Below, piece after piece: positions 1 through 8,160 of a stretch of DNA of 64,000 bases. Under the pieces are notes generated by a model that saw nothing but the letters and a program-made list of their open reading frames with translations, was not told the DNA's origin and ran no database searches. The DNA is taken from positions 682,001 to 746,000 of the forward strand of contig NZ_FQUD01000001.1 in assembly GCF_900128945.1 (NCBI RefSeq), in the 5' to 3' direction. The translations under genes and the position numbers were made by a program. Source of the DNA: Chryseobacterium sp. OV279 (GTDB taxonomy: Bacteria > Bacteroidota > Bacteroidia > Flavobacteriales > Weeksellaceae). Every line of letters begins with the position of its first letter. Positions within the stretch are counted from its first letter, which is position 1.

Positions 1-564
1 ACGGATGGTTTTCAAATAATTGATAAGTTCCTGACCGTTCAGATTTAAAAGTCTGTCGTTGATCATGACAGCGACATTACTTTTTCCGGCGATACTGATC
101 GCATCATCCGTGGCACGAACCATCGGCGTTTTTGCAAGTGCTTCCACAGCATCAATTCCCTGTGAAGCAACAGAATTTTCTACATTGAAGACCAATCGGT
201 CCACCTTTCTTTCAAATAATTTTTTTCTTGCAGTAAGAGTGACACCTTCCAGTTTTTGTTCTACCGGAGCCTCTTTCAGTTGAATGTCTTTCTTCGAATT
301 TCCTTTTACAGTAATATTTTCACTGTTGGTTTTTACCCCGTCTTTGATAATTTCAAGAATATAGTTTCCATCTTCTTTTAATGGAATTTTAAACATCCCG
401 TTCTCGTCTGTGATTGCAGAAAATTTGGTGTCCGCTTTTGTAAGGAGGACTTCAGTTTCCGTGGCTGGTTTGTTTTGCAGGTCGGTAACTTTTCCCTCTA
501 TGCTTTGCGCGAAAAAGTAAGTGGATGAGACAAGACTTAAAAGAAGAATAATCTTTCGGTTCAT
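1..564 (-). CDS. Outer-membrane beta-barrel / TonB-dependent receptor-like protein (3' part cut off)
   Basis: Reading the minus strand from the ATG at 564 gives 188 open codons up to the window edge, so only the N-terminal part is present. It starts with a signal peptide (MNRKIILLLSLVSS..., cleavage near FAQ). A carboxypeptidase-regulatory-like beta-sandwich follows at about residues 20-90 (GKVTD, AITDENGMFKIP). After it comes a plug-like segment with the KxFxRKxDRLVFNVE and EALAKTPMV motifs typical of Bacteroidota outer-membrane receptors whose barrel is annotated as 'outer membrane beta-barrel family protein'. By family knowledge it would sit in the outer membrane and import or bind a ligand; the substrate cannot be told from this piece. 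The downstream barrel lies outside the window. Confidence 0.85.
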   Translation of the reverse strand, partial: MNRKIILLLSLVSSTYFFAQSIEGKVTDLQNKPATETEVLLTKADTKFSAITDENGMFKIPLKEDGNYILEIIKDGVKTNSENITVKGNSKKDIQLKEAPVEQKLEGVTLTARKKLFERKVDRLVFNVENSVASQGIDAVEALAKTPMVRATDDAISIAGKSNVAVMINDRLLNLNGQELINYLKTIR

Positions 565-662
565 GGTTTGCTTTTCATATATAACAGCTCACCAAGTGGT
601 GGCATTACATAAAAAGTTGGAAAAAACAGAGAAGCTTTCAGTAAATCAGGTTTTGTTTTGGC

Positions 663-670
663 TATTTTTG
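663..670 (+). promoter_or_regulatory. TAnnTTTG -7 promoter box for the Crp/Fnr regulator
   Basis: TATTTTTG matches the Bacteroidota -7 consensus TAnnTTTG and lies 26 bp before the ATG at 697. It falls inside the longer reading frame that begins with TTG at 658, which argues that translation starts at 697. No clear -33 box was seen. Confidence 0.5.
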
Positions 671-696
671 TAAGATATTCCGAAAAATATTTCATC

Positions 697-1272
697 ATGC
701 ATGACAGGCTTTTACAGGAGATGAATTCTGATTTTAATTTCAGTTCTGATGAAATTGAGACGATTAAACTGTACTTCGAACCAGTCAGTTATCCAAGAAA
801 TACGCTCCTGGAGGAAGCCGGAAATATTCCCGGACATCTGTACTATATTGTTTCAGGATACCTCAGGCTGTTTTATATGGATGAGGGTGGCAATGAAGTC
901 ACAACACACATCAATTGCCCTCCCGGATTTTTCACGTCTTATACCCATTTTATCAGCCAGACCAGATCTGAAGATTATGTACAGTGTATCACGGACTGCA
1001 GTCTTTTAAGAATTACTAAAGAAAATCTTGATAAGCTCGTCAGCAGCAGTCAGGCGATGAAAGATTTCAGTATTTCAGTGTTTCAGAAGTCTATTGCTTA
1101 CAATGAAAACCGTTCCAGAGAACTATCGGTCCTGAATGCGGAACAACGTTATCTTCAACTGATAGAAAATTATCCTGAAATCATTCAGAATGTTCCCATT
1201 CAGTATATCGCTTCTTTTTTGGGAATGAAACCGGAAAGTCTGAGTAGGATTCGGAGGAAAATAATTAACTGA
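697..1272 (+). CDS. Crp/Fnr family transcriptional regulator
   Basis: A 191-aa protein from the ATG at 697 (MHDRLLQEMNS...). Residues about 20-120 form a cyclic-nucleotide-binding-type beta-roll (YPRNTLLEEAGNIPGHLYYIVSGYLRLFY, read here in pieces). The end is a short winged-helix with the recognition segment IQYIASFLGMKPESLSRIRRK, the usual Bacteroidota Crp/Fnr ending. The family activates or represses promoters as dimers. The canonical cAMP phosphate-binding RxS motif is not evident, so the ligand is unknown. A TTG start 39 bp upstream is possible but overlaps the apparent promoter. It is divergent from the receptor gene at the left edge and may regulate it; that is inference from position only. 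Confidence 0.85.
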   Translation: MHDRLLQEMNSDFNFSSDEIETIKLYFEPVSYPRNTLLEEAGNIPGHLYYIVSGYLRLFYMDEGGNEVTTHINCPPGFFTSYTHFISQTRSEDYVQCITDCSLLRITKENLDKLVSSSQAMKDFSISVFQKSIAYNENRSRELSVLNAEQRYLQLIENYPEIIQNVPIQYIASFLGMKPESLSRIRRKIIN

Positions 1273-1282
1273 GTAAGAGACA

Positions 1283-1725
1283 AGAAACAAGAACCAAGAT
1301 GCTAGACATCAGACATCAGATTTCAGACTATTTTTAATAAGTCAATGGTCAATTTTGCTTCGCAAGTGAATGGTGAATGAAGATTTTAGATGTCAGATAG
1401 CAGACATCAGATTTCAGACATGAGACTTTTACATTAATTTTCAGCAAGTCATAAAGTTTCAGGATGCGGGATGCTGGATTCACGGTTCGAACCAGCAACT
1501 GTCAACCAGCAACAAACTAATTCCCATGAGTTCTGCCTTTCCAATTTTCTATCAATTTTAATAAGTCAATGGTCAATTTTGCTTCGCAAGTGAATGGTGA
1601 ATGAAGATTTTAGATGTCAGATTTCAGACACGAGACTTTTACATTAATTTTCAGCAAGCCATAAAGTTTCGGGATGCGGGTTTCGCGGTTGGAACCAGCA
1701 ACAAGCAACTATCAACCAGCAACAA
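1283..1725. repeat. Two long imperfect direct repeats of a dispersed intergenic element
   Basis: No gene is seen in the 556 bp between 1272 and 1829. It holds two direct copies, about 1333-1520 and 1556-1725, sharing a block around GTCAATGGTCAATTTTGCTT, then TTAGATGTCAGA / TTTCAGACA steps, then ACTTTTACATTAATTTTCAGCAAG and an ACCAGCAAC-rich end. Related tracts occur at 21010-21400 and, inverted, at 49241-49290 and 57386-57500. Confidence 0.75.
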
Positions 1726-1828
1726 AACTTTACTCTCAAACTTATACCCGTAACTTTCGCATTAACTAACAAAAGTCAAGTGGTTCCGGAGTAGGGAAGG
1801 TGAACTTTACAGCATTAAAATCAATGCA

Positions 1829-2845
1829 ATGATAAAGAACAATCTGGCTCTGGTTTCAGGGGCCAATGGACATTTGGGGAATAATGTAGTACGGCTTTTA
1901 TTGAAAAAAGGCATTCCTGTACGGGCAGCGGTAAGAAATACGAAGAACACAAAACCTTTCGAAGGATTAAACTGTGAGATAGTGCAGGCCGATATCACGG
2001 ATAAAGCTTCTTTTGTACAGGCACTTCACGGGGTGGAAACTTTTTATGCAGTAGGGGCTTCCTTTAAACTGTGGGCAAAGGATCCAAAAAAGGAAATCTA
2101 TGATGTGAATATCAACGGTACCCGCAATACGATAGAAGCGGCAGCTGAAGCCGGTGTAAAGAGAATAGTTTATGTGAGCTCAATTGCTGCTTTGAATTAT
2201 TCAAAACTCCCGGCAAGAGAAAGTGGTGGCTACAATCCGGACAGAAGAGATATGTACTACAATTCTAAAAACGATGGTGAAAAGCTGGCTTTCGAACTGG
2301 CGCGCAAGCTGGATATTGAACTGGTTTCCGTAATGCCTTCCGCAATGATTGGTAGTGATGCTTTTTTCCCATTGAATGTTTCCTACAATATCCTGAAACT
2401 TATTCTGAACAAAGAAATCCCAGTCGATACAAAGATTACCCTGAACTGGATCGATGTCAAAGATGTTGCAGAAGGATGCTATCTCGCTGCCCAAAAAGGA
2501 CGTTCCGGTGAACGCTATATTTTAGCTAATGAAAAGTGTATGACGATCACAGATACCACTATTTTAGCAGGAAAATTATATCCCGAACTGAATGTAAAAG
2601 TACCGGGTTCAGTTCCCAAATTTTTACTGTATGCTATTGCAGGGATGATGGAGCTGACCGCGAAATTAAGTGGGAAACCGCCTTTGCTGACGAGGAAAGA
2701 TATTGCGATGTTCTCCGGACTTCAGCAGGATTTTGATATTTCCAAATCCAAAAATGAATTGGGATTCAATCCAAAAAGTCCCGGGCAGGCTGTAGAAGAA
2801 GCACTGGATTATCTGATGAAAAATAAAAATCTTCTGGGGGCTTGA
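1829..2845 (+). CDS. NAD-dependent epimerase/dehydratase (extended SDR, dihydroflavonol-4-reductase-like)
   Basis: A 338-aa soluble protein. The N-terminal Rossmann signature GANGHLG (about residues 11-17) is the extended-SDR GxxGxxG dinucleotide-binding motif. The catalytic YxxxK is seen as YYNSK near residue 148, preceded by the conserved YVSSIAAL strand with the active-site serine. Length and the C-terminal substrate-binding part fit the DFR/3-beta-HSD-like branch, which reduces or oxidises hydroxyl/keto groups with NAD(P)H. The physiological substrate is not readable. It stands alone on the plus strand with a terminator hairpin overlapping its stop codon. Confidence 0.85.
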   Translation: MIKNNLALVSGANGHLGNNVVRLLLKKGIPVRAAVRNTKNTKPFEGLNCEIVQADITDKASFVQALHGVETFYAVGASFKLWAKDPKKEIYDVNINGTRNTIEAAAEAGVKRIVYVSSIAALNYSKLPARESGGYNPDRRDMYYNSKNDGEKLAFELARKLDIELVSVMPSAMIGSDAFFPLNVSYNILKLILNKEIPVDTKITLNWIDVKDVAEGCYLAAQKGRSGERYILANEKCMTITDTTILAGKLYPELNVKVPGSVPKFLLYAIAGMMELTAKLSGKPPLLTRKDIAMFSGLQQDFDISKSKNELGFNPKSPGQAVEEALDYLMKNKNLLGA

Positions 2846-2859
2846 AAAAGCCTCTTTTT
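2837..2859 (+). terminator. Rho-independent terminator overlapping the SDR stop codon
   Basis: GGGGCTT (2837-2843) pairs with AAGCCTC (2848-2854), including one G-U pair, across a GAAA loop, and is followed by TTTTT. The stop codon of the SDR gene is inside the left arm and loop. Confidence 0.7.
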
Positions 2860-3508
2860 ATGGGGTGTAAAGCTGGATGATAGATCCTTTATAATATTTC
2901 GTCAGATCATAAAGTTCTCCGAAATAATGCTGCAGCGCAAGATCGTTATTTTGAGCGGAGCCTTTTGCACGGAACTGCTTTTCTGCAAGGGCATACAAAG
3001 CCGGATGTTCCGTTTTTAAATAATGGGAAAGTACTGCACAGCTTCCTTTTTCCTTTAGGGCAATGTCTGTAAAAAATAAACCATAAATCAGAAACTGATT
3101 GAAATTTTGAGAATTCACTCTGAAATCCAGCTTCTGTTGGGAATATTTCTCGTAATCGGAAAGGATTTCCTGAAAAGAATGTACGTTTTCTTCTTTCGGG
3201 ATTTCATAGAAAAGATCGAGACCATGGATGAACAGCTGGGTTTTAGCTTCTTCATTATCCGTTGGATAAGCATTACTGAACCAGGTGAAAATACTTGAAA
3301 GCTCTTCTTTGGAAAGTTCTTCCACAGAATCTTTTACTTTATTTTTGATAATTTCAAGGCTTACTTTGGCATCAGCCTGAAGAAAGTTTAGGATATTTTC
3401 TTCCTCACGGCAGAGTTTATTGTACAAATTGATTTTAGCAATATTCGGATTCGTTTTGATGAAATAAAGTTCTTCTGCCATTGCTTGATACCACATGATC
3501 TTTTCCAA
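2858..3508 (-). CDS. Hypothetical protein, helical, family not recognised
   Basis: A 216-aa protein with no signal peptide or membrane segment. It is rich in Lys/Glu and predicted mostly helical, with an acidic central part (KVKDSVEELSKEEL) and an aromatic C-terminus (YYKGSIIQLYTP). I do not recognise a domain. It is convergent with the SDR gene, its stop codon abutting the shared terminator. Codon use looks like that of its neighbours. A second Met at residue 5 (MWYQAM) is an alternative start. Confidence 0.65.
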   Translation of the reverse strand: MEKIMWYQAMAEELYFIKTNPNIAKINLYNKLCREEENILNFLQADAKVSLEIIKNKVKDSVEELSKEELSSIFTWFSNAYPTDNEEAKTQLFIHGLDLFYEIPKEENVHSFQEILSDYEKYSQQKLDFRVNSQNFNQFLIYGLFFTDIALKEKGSCAVLSHYLKTEHPALYALAEKQFRAKGSAQNNDLALQHYFGELYDLTKYYKGSIIQLYTP

Positions 3509-3570
3509 AATGGTACCTAAAGATACGAAATATGTGACGATTAAAATTAAAAATATTATGCAGTGAATTA

Positions 3571-4062
3571 TTAATCATTTTTGAGGGTTTCATGAAGCGC
3601 AATCCGGTTTCCTTCGGAATCTTCAAATTCTGCGACTGCAAATCCATACTTTTCATTGATTTTTTTTGGGTAGAGTATGTTCCCGCCATTCTGAACCACT
3701 TTGGCTAATGAATGATCCATATTTTCTGTTTTAAAATAAATAATAACTCCATCTTTTGTTGGCTGGTACACATCTCCTTTCGCTAGAGCGCCTGTGATAC
3801 CGCTGCTTTTTTCCTTAAACGGAAACAAAGACATTTCATACCCATCAATATCTTCTTTTTCAAAACTGAAATTAAAAACATTCGTGTAAAACTGCTCAGC
3901 ACGTTTCATATCATTCACAGGGATTTCGAAATAGATAACGGGGTTAGAAGTATTCATATTTTTTTCTTTTGAGGTACAGGATAGAAGTGTTAAAGGGAGA
4001 AGGGTACAATATAAGAATCGTACAAACGGAATTTCTTTATTTTTAATCATTAGTTTTTTCAT
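3571..4062 (-). CDS. VOC (glyoxalase/bleomycin-resistance) family protein with lipoprotein-like N-terminus
   Basis: A 163-aa product. From about residue 36 (MNTSNPVIYFEIPVNDM) it is a compact single VOC domain of the kind used by metal-dependent lyases, dioxygenases and antibiotic-binding proteins. A conserved late ExE-type segment is seen (AVAEFEDSEGNRIALHE). Upstream of this the frame encodes a lipoprotein signal (LLPLTLLSC, lipobox cysteine near residue 29). Either the protein is lipid-anchored from the start at 4062, or a cytosolic form begins at the internal ATG at 3957. The internal start matches the usual family N-terminus. Substrate unknown. Confidence 0.8.
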   Translation of the reverse strand: MKKLMIKNKEIPFVRFLYCTLLPLTLLSCTSKEKNMNTSNPVIYFEIPVNDMKRAEQFYTNVFNFSFEKEDIDGYEMSLFPFKEKSSGITGALAKGDVYQPTKDGVIIYFKTENMDHSLAKVVQNGGNILYPKKINEKYGFAVAEFEDSEGNRIALHETLKND

Positions 4063-4087
4063 CTGTACATATTAGATAACGTATGAA

Positions 4088-4325
4088 AATTACGGAGATA
4101 TTTTTATATTGAAAAGGATTTGTAGATAATAGAACATGATCATATTCAATAGGGATGGGCTTTAGCCCTTTCCGCATATTTCGAAAGGGAACATAAAATT
4201 ATGTAGATATTTTTACATTGGAAAGTAGATGTTGATAATGAAACATAATATTATTCAATAGGGATGGGCTTCAGCCCATTCAACAAAAAAAATCAATACC
4301 ATTTGGCTTTAGCCAAAACCTAAAT
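4088..4325. repeat. Two direct copies of a GGGCTTTAGCCC hairpin repeat
   Basis: Copies at about 4088-4172 and 4198-4281 share a GATATTTTTA-type lead, then TATTCAATAGGGATGGGCTT and the self-complementary GGGCTTTAGCCC core (GGGCTTCAGCCC in copy 2). Copy 2 continues into TTTGGCTTTAGCCAAAACCT (about 4302-4321), a second small palindrome. Further copies lie at 21181-21248 and, inverted, at 38859-38926. No gene was seen between 4063 and 4411. Confidence 0.8.
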
Positions 4326-4359
4326 ATCATTTCAATTCGAAACGATCCACGGAAAATAA

Positions 4360-4385
4360 AAAAATAGATAGACTTATCTATTTTT
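4360..4385. promoter_or_regulatory. Probable TetR operator (11-bp arms) upstream of the regulator
   Basis: AAAAATAGATA (4360-4370) and TATCTATTTTT (4375-4385) are perfect inverted repeats separated by GACT. The site lies just upstream of the -7 box TACCTTTG (4390-4397) of the TetR gene and shares its ATAGATA...TATCTAT half-sites with the palindrome before the MFS gene, so autoregulation is likely. Confidence 0.65.
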
Positions 4386-4389
4386 AATC

Positions 4390-4397
4390 TACCTTTG
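4390..4397 (+). promoter_or_regulatory. TAnnTTTG -7 promoter box of the TetR gene
   Basis: TACCTTTG matches the Bacteroidota -7 consensus. It sits 4 bp after the palindromic operator and 14 bp before the ATG at 4412. Confidence 0.6.
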
Positions 4398-4411
4398 TAA
4401 AAATTTTCGGA

Positions 4412-4975
4412 ATGAAAAAAGAAAAAGTACAGGAAAGGATCATCAGGGTGGCTTCGGATCTGTTTTACAGACAGGGCTTCAATTCAACGGGAATCAACCA
4501 GATTATTGCTGAGGCAGACATTGCGATCGGTTCACTGTACAATCATTTCTCATCCAAAAATGATCTTCTCCAGGCTTATCTGATCAAACAAGAGGTGGAG
4601 TGGTTCAAAGGTTTTGAAGAACATTCTTCCAAAATTTCTGACCCGGGAGAAAAAATACTTTCGCTGATAGACTACCGGAAAAAATTACAACAATCATCAA
4701 AATTTGCAGGCTGCCATTTTATAAAAATTGTGGCTGAAGTAGGAGACAGCAGTCCTGCGGTTTCCGATTTTGCCAGACAGCACAAGGAAAAGCAAAAAGA
4801 AATGATCCGAACAATGGTAAATGAACAAACCGAAAATAAAAAGGATATCAATACAGATATGCTTACGGAACAGATTTTTCTTTTGATAGAAGGTGCCGTA
4901 GTTACTTCTACGATCAATAAGAACACAGATTCTTTTGATCAGATCCAAAAAATGATTAAGGCACAGTTGTCTTAA
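4412..4975 (+). CDS. TetR/AcrR family transcriptional regulator
   Basis: A 187-aa repressor-type protein. The N-terminal helix-turn-helix at about residues 8-55 (RIIRVASDLFYRQGF..., GINQIIAEADIAIGSLYNHF) is the standard TetR DNA-binding domain; the rest is the helical ligand/dimerisation domain. It lies 39 bp upstream of a 14-TM multidrug-type exporter on the same strand. Palindromes sharing ATAGATA/TATCTAT half-sites stand before both genes, so it probably represses itself and the exporter until an exported compound binds. The inducer is unknown. Confidence 0.92.
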   Translation: MKKEKVQERIIRVASDLFYRQGFNSTGINQIIAEADIAIGSLYNHFSSKNDLLQAYLIKQEVEWFKGFEEHSSKISDPGEKILSLIDYRKKLQQSSKFAGCHFIKIVAEVGDSSPAVSDFARQHKEKQKEMIRTMVNEQTENKKDINTDMLTEQIFLLIEGAVVTSTINKNTDSFDQIQKMIKAQLS

Positions 4976-4994
4976 TTTTTTTTCTCAATTAAAA

Positions 4995-5008
4995 ATAGAT
5001 ATATCTAT
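4995..5008. promoter_or_regulatory. Second TetR-type palindrome directly before the MFS start
   Basis: ATAGATATATCTAT is a perfect 14-bp palindrome ending 6 bp before the ATG at 5015. Its half-sites match the operator at 4360-4385, but without the 4-bp spacer. Bound repressor here would block ribosome-proximal DNA and any promoter within the 39-bp gap. Confidence 0.55.
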
Positions 5009-5014
5009 ATAAAA

Positions 5015-6433
5015 ATGAATGCTAAATATTTGAAATTGATGGTGATATTATCCGGTCAACTGCTTACCATCATGGATATCTTCATCATCAATGTATCCAT
5101 TCCGTCGATACAGCGTGATCTTCATGCTTCCAACGGAGAAATGCAGCTGATGATCGCGTCTTATCTTATTGGTTTTGCTTCATTCCTGATTACAGGTGGA
5201 AGGCTGGGCGATCTGTATGGGAGAAAAAAGATCTTCATGATCGGGTTGGTATTTTTTATGCTGAGTTCGGTGACGTGTGGAATTTCGGCTGGACCGGAAC
5301 TTCTTGTTATTTCCCGTTTTATTCAGGGAATCAGTGCGGCGATGATGTCTCCGCAAGTTCTGTCGATGATACAGGTTTTGTTTTCAGCGCATGAAGAAAG
5401 AACAAAAGCGATGGGCTGGTATGGGATTACCATTGGAGTGGGAACCATTTCAGGTCAGTTTTTGGGTGGCTATTTTTCATCGGTAAGCTGGATGGAGGAA
5501 TCCTGGCGGCTTATTTTTCTGATCAATATTCCGGTATGTATGTTAGCCTTACTTTTCAGCAAAAAAATATTAAACGAATCTAAAATTTCAGTTGAAAAAA
5601 AGACTTTTGATTTCGTTGGAGTAGCAGTCTTAGCTTCCGGGCTTTTCTGTTTTACCTATGCACTTACCCTGTCTGAGCATCAGGGAATTCAGGTCAAAAG
5701 CATGGTATTGGCCGTGATTTCAATACTTATTTTAATCTATTTTGTCAAAAACCAAAAGATGAGGTTAATGCAAAGGAAATCTTATCTGATGGATTTTACT
5801 TTATTCAGCTATAAAAACTTCAATCTTGGAATATTAGCCGTTTCTTTTTTCTTCATTATGCTGGATTCTTATTTTTATATTCTTTCCCTTTTTTTTCAGG
5901 ATGGACTGCACATCGGATCAATGGCTGCCGGAGAAATCATTGTGTTTCAGGGCCTCGGTTTTATTCTGGCTTCTGTGTTTTCCGCGAGATTTATTTTAAG
6001 GTACGGTAAAAAGTTTTTAATAACCGGATTGGTTTTGATTATGACCGTTCTGATACTTCAGATTCTTTTATTAGATAAAGAAACACCTTTTTTTGTGCTC
6101 TGTCTCTTGCTTTTTTTCCACGGAATCGGCGTGGGCTCCATTATCCCTTCCTTGGCGAATATAGCTCTGTCCGGATTGCCATCAACATTGGCGGGAAATG
6201 CTTCAGGAGTCTACAATACCTTTGTACAGGCAGCTGCCATCATTGGAATTATTGTCGTGGGAAGTGTTTTCTATTATTTTCTCGGACCTAAACCTACATC
6301 AAAAAATTATCACCAAGCTTTTTCGATTGCTTTGGCTGTCAATATTATTTGTCTGATGATTGTTCTGCTTTCGATTGCAAAAGTTCCGGAGCACATACTT
6401 CCTACAACAAAACGAAAAGACGGCAGGTTTTAA
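5015..6433 (+). CDS. MFS transporter, DHA2 (14-TM) drug:proton antiporter type
   Basis: A 472-aa integral inner-membrane protein with about 14 hydrophobic segments. The first loop carries the MFS motif A (GGRLGDLYGRKK, about residues 65-76) and TM5 carries a glycine-rich motif C-like stretch (GITIGVGTISGQFLGG). Fourteen segments place it in the EmrB/QacA (DHA2) group, which exports lipophilic drugs or metabolites using the proton gradient. The TetR gene directly upstream and the palindrome at its start suggest inducible efflux. No periplasmic adaptor or outer-membrane channel gene is adjacent. Confidence 0.88.
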   Translation: MNAKYLKLMVILSGQLLTIMDIFIINVSIPSIQRDLHASNGEMQLMIASYLIGFASFLITGGRLGDLYGRKKIFMIGLVFFMLSSVTCGISAGPELLVISRFIQGISAAMMSPQVLSMIQVLFSAHEERTKAMGWYGITIGVGTISGQFLGGYFSSVSWMEESWRLIFLINIPVCMLALLFSKKILNESKISVEKKTFDFVGVAVLASGLFCFTYALTLSEHQGIQVKSMVLAVISILILIYFVKNQKMRLMQRKSYLMDFTLFSYKNFNLGILAVSFFFIMLDSYFYILSLFFQDGLHIGSMAAGEIIVFQGLGFILASVFSARFILRYGKKFLITGLVLIMTVLILQILLLDKETPFFVLCLLLFFHGIGVGSIIPSLANIALSGLPSTLAGNASGVYNTFVQAAAIIGIIVVGSVFYYFLGPKPTSKNYHQAFSIALAVNIICLMIVLLSIAKVPEHILPTTKRKDGRF

Positions 6434-6473
6434 ATGAATGCCCAAAAGTAATTTCCAGCTTCCCTCCCAATAA

Positions 6474-7586
6474 CTATTTCAAATGCTTTTCTATGACAGC
6501 TTCCAGCGTTTCCTGTCCGCCCAGCTCTTTTGAAAGGATTTTTCCATTGCGATCTACTATGATGAACAGTGGATATCCTCCGGCATTGAGCTTTTTAGTG
6601 AATTCTTTTGTAGTGTCAAAATAGCTTTTCCAGGTGGCATTATTCTCCTTGAATATTTTATTGGCCAGATCCATTCTCTGCTGCGTTTTGTCGTCTGCAA
6701 CACTGATGAAATTCACGCCTTTGTCTTTATATTTTTCATACAGCTTAACAAGCTCGGGAAGCTCTTTAATGCACGGTTTACAGCTGGTAGACCAATAGTC
6801 GATCAGGGTGAGTTTATAATCTGAAAAGGTTGCTTTTGTAATTTTACTTTCTGGACCGAAATCGATGTCGGGGAAATTTCCTCCCACATTGGTTGAATTT
6901 TCAAGGATTAATATTTTTTCAAAATCCTTAAAACAGGACGAAGCTTTTATCTTTTTTGAAAATAAGGGAAGATCAGTCAGGTAATTTTTATGAAAACCAT
7001 ACTTTGAAAAAGAATCTATAATTTCCCAGAATGCAGGATAAGATTCCGGATTTTTTTTGATGTATGCTTTCAGCAGTTTTTCTTTATTGTCAAGGTCCGC
7101 TGGATTATTTTGTTCAAAAGGTTTGAGTTTTTCGTCTGCCTGTTGAAGATATTCTTTCAGCTTTTTATAGTCGTTATTAATGACTGCATCCGGTGGGATG
7201 ACCAATGTTAAATTTTTGTCAGCAACCTGAATTTTTAAATTTCCATTTTCAATGAAGAACATTTTCGATTGCTGAAATCCTTTCTTATCTTCTTTTGGAC
7301 CCATCATGATCATCGGCATAGGGCAGGGAACTGTTCCGCCAATCGTATTATCCTGAGGCTGGATTTTAATGAGTGCTCCCTTTGAATTTCCGATAGATTT
7401 AACGCTTTTATTGTCCGTATTTAAATTAAGGCTGTATATCGAAATAATGTTTCTTGATGTGGCCGGAGGTGCCAACAGCAGTGAATCTTTTTCAAATGCA
7501 GATGCCTTCAATTCAATATTAAACTGTGTTTGAGAAAATGCTGAACTGCTTACTAAAAATAATAAAATCTGTGAAATTCTTTTCAT
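6474..7586 (-). CDS. TlpA-like secreted thioredoxin-fold protein
   Basis: A 370-aa protein with an N-terminal signal peptide (LLFLVSSSAFSQ). Residues ~20-230 are a Bacteroidota-type variable N-terminal region. The C-terminal ~120 residues are an AhpC/TSA-TlpA thioredoxin domain with the redox motif CKPC (Cys269, Cys272) in the STSCKPC context and the cis-proline segment GGYPLFI. Such proteins act in the periplasm as disulfide reductases, for instance in cytochrome c or surface-protein maturation; the partner is unknown. It is convergent with the MFS gene, 40 bp apart. Confidence 0.87.
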   Translation of the reverse strand: MKRISQILLFLVSSSAFSQTQFNIELKASAFEKDSLLLAPPATSRNIISIYSLNLNTDNKSVKSIGNSKGALIKIQPQDNTIGGTVPCPMPMIMMGPKEDKKGFQQSKMFFIENGNLKIQVADKNLTLVIPPDAVINNDYKKLKEYLQQADEKLKPFEQNNPADLDNKEKLLKAYIKKNPESYPAFWEIIDSFSKYGFHKNYLTDLPLFSKKIKASSCFKDFEKILILENSTNVGGNFPDIDFGPESKITKATFSDYKLTLIDYWSTSCKPCIKELPELVKLYEKYKDKGVNFISVADDKTQQRMDLANKIFKENNATWKSYFDTTKEFTKKLNAGGYPLFIIVDRNGKILSKELGGQETLEAVIEKHLK

Positions 7587-7699
7587 ATCAATGGATTGGG
7601 ATATAAAGATATTACTTCATCATCCGGCGTACAAATTTATTTGCTTTTTCAGTTCAGCGTGTATATTTAAAGCTTGTGATTGAGATCAATAAAAAAATA

Positions 7700-8152
7700 T
7701 TAATGGGTTAGAATACGATCTATTTTGGTGATCAGAAAGTTTTCAGGCGAAAGGAATTGATAGGAAATTTCATAATAAACATAGCCATACATAAACACAA
7801 AATGAATTTTAAATTCATAAGAGGCGAGGTTTAGAATTTCAACAAAGTAATTGATGTAATTCATATCTTCTTTACCTATGTCGTGATTATGGGCAATAAG
7901 ACCATTAACGGCTGTTTTCGTTTCAGAGATGATTCTCGATCTGTTATCTATGTAAAAATCAATGAATTCTCCCAGACGCTGTTCAAAATCAGTATGTTTG
8001 ACATATTCATTGGGAAAATCGTTCTCAAATCCGAAAACAGGACTTCGATCGGTCTCGGATAAGCCATTGTACGAGAAATTGTCAAGGCTTTCCCAGTTTT
8101 CTGTATTTTGTCTGAATTCAAAAAATCTTCCTTTTGGTGTTGTAATCTTCAT
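7700..8152 (-). CDS. Hypothetical protein, family not recognised
   Basis: A 150-aa soluble protein without signal peptide, aromatic-rich toward its end (FVFMYGYVYYEISYQFL). No domain was recognised. It starts 8 bp after the stop of the serine hydrolase gene on the same strand, so the two are probably cotranscribed. The short spacing and ordinary codon use make it a real gene, but nothing in the sequence shows a function. Confidence 0.6.
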   Translation of the reverse strand: MKITTPKGRFFEFRQNTENWESLDNFSYNGLSETDRSPVFGFENDFPNEYVKHTDFEQRLGEFIDFYIDNRSRIISETKTAVNGLIAHNHDIGKEDMNYINYFVEILNLASYEFKIHFVFMYGYVYYEISYQFLSPENFLITKIDRILTH

Positions 8153-8160
8153 TCGGGGGA

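Noticed and set aside
59..283. Plus-strand 74-codon frame at the left edge
   Set aside because: It is antisense to the receptor gene, whose minus-strand frame is open for 188 codons with a signal peptide and domain motifs.
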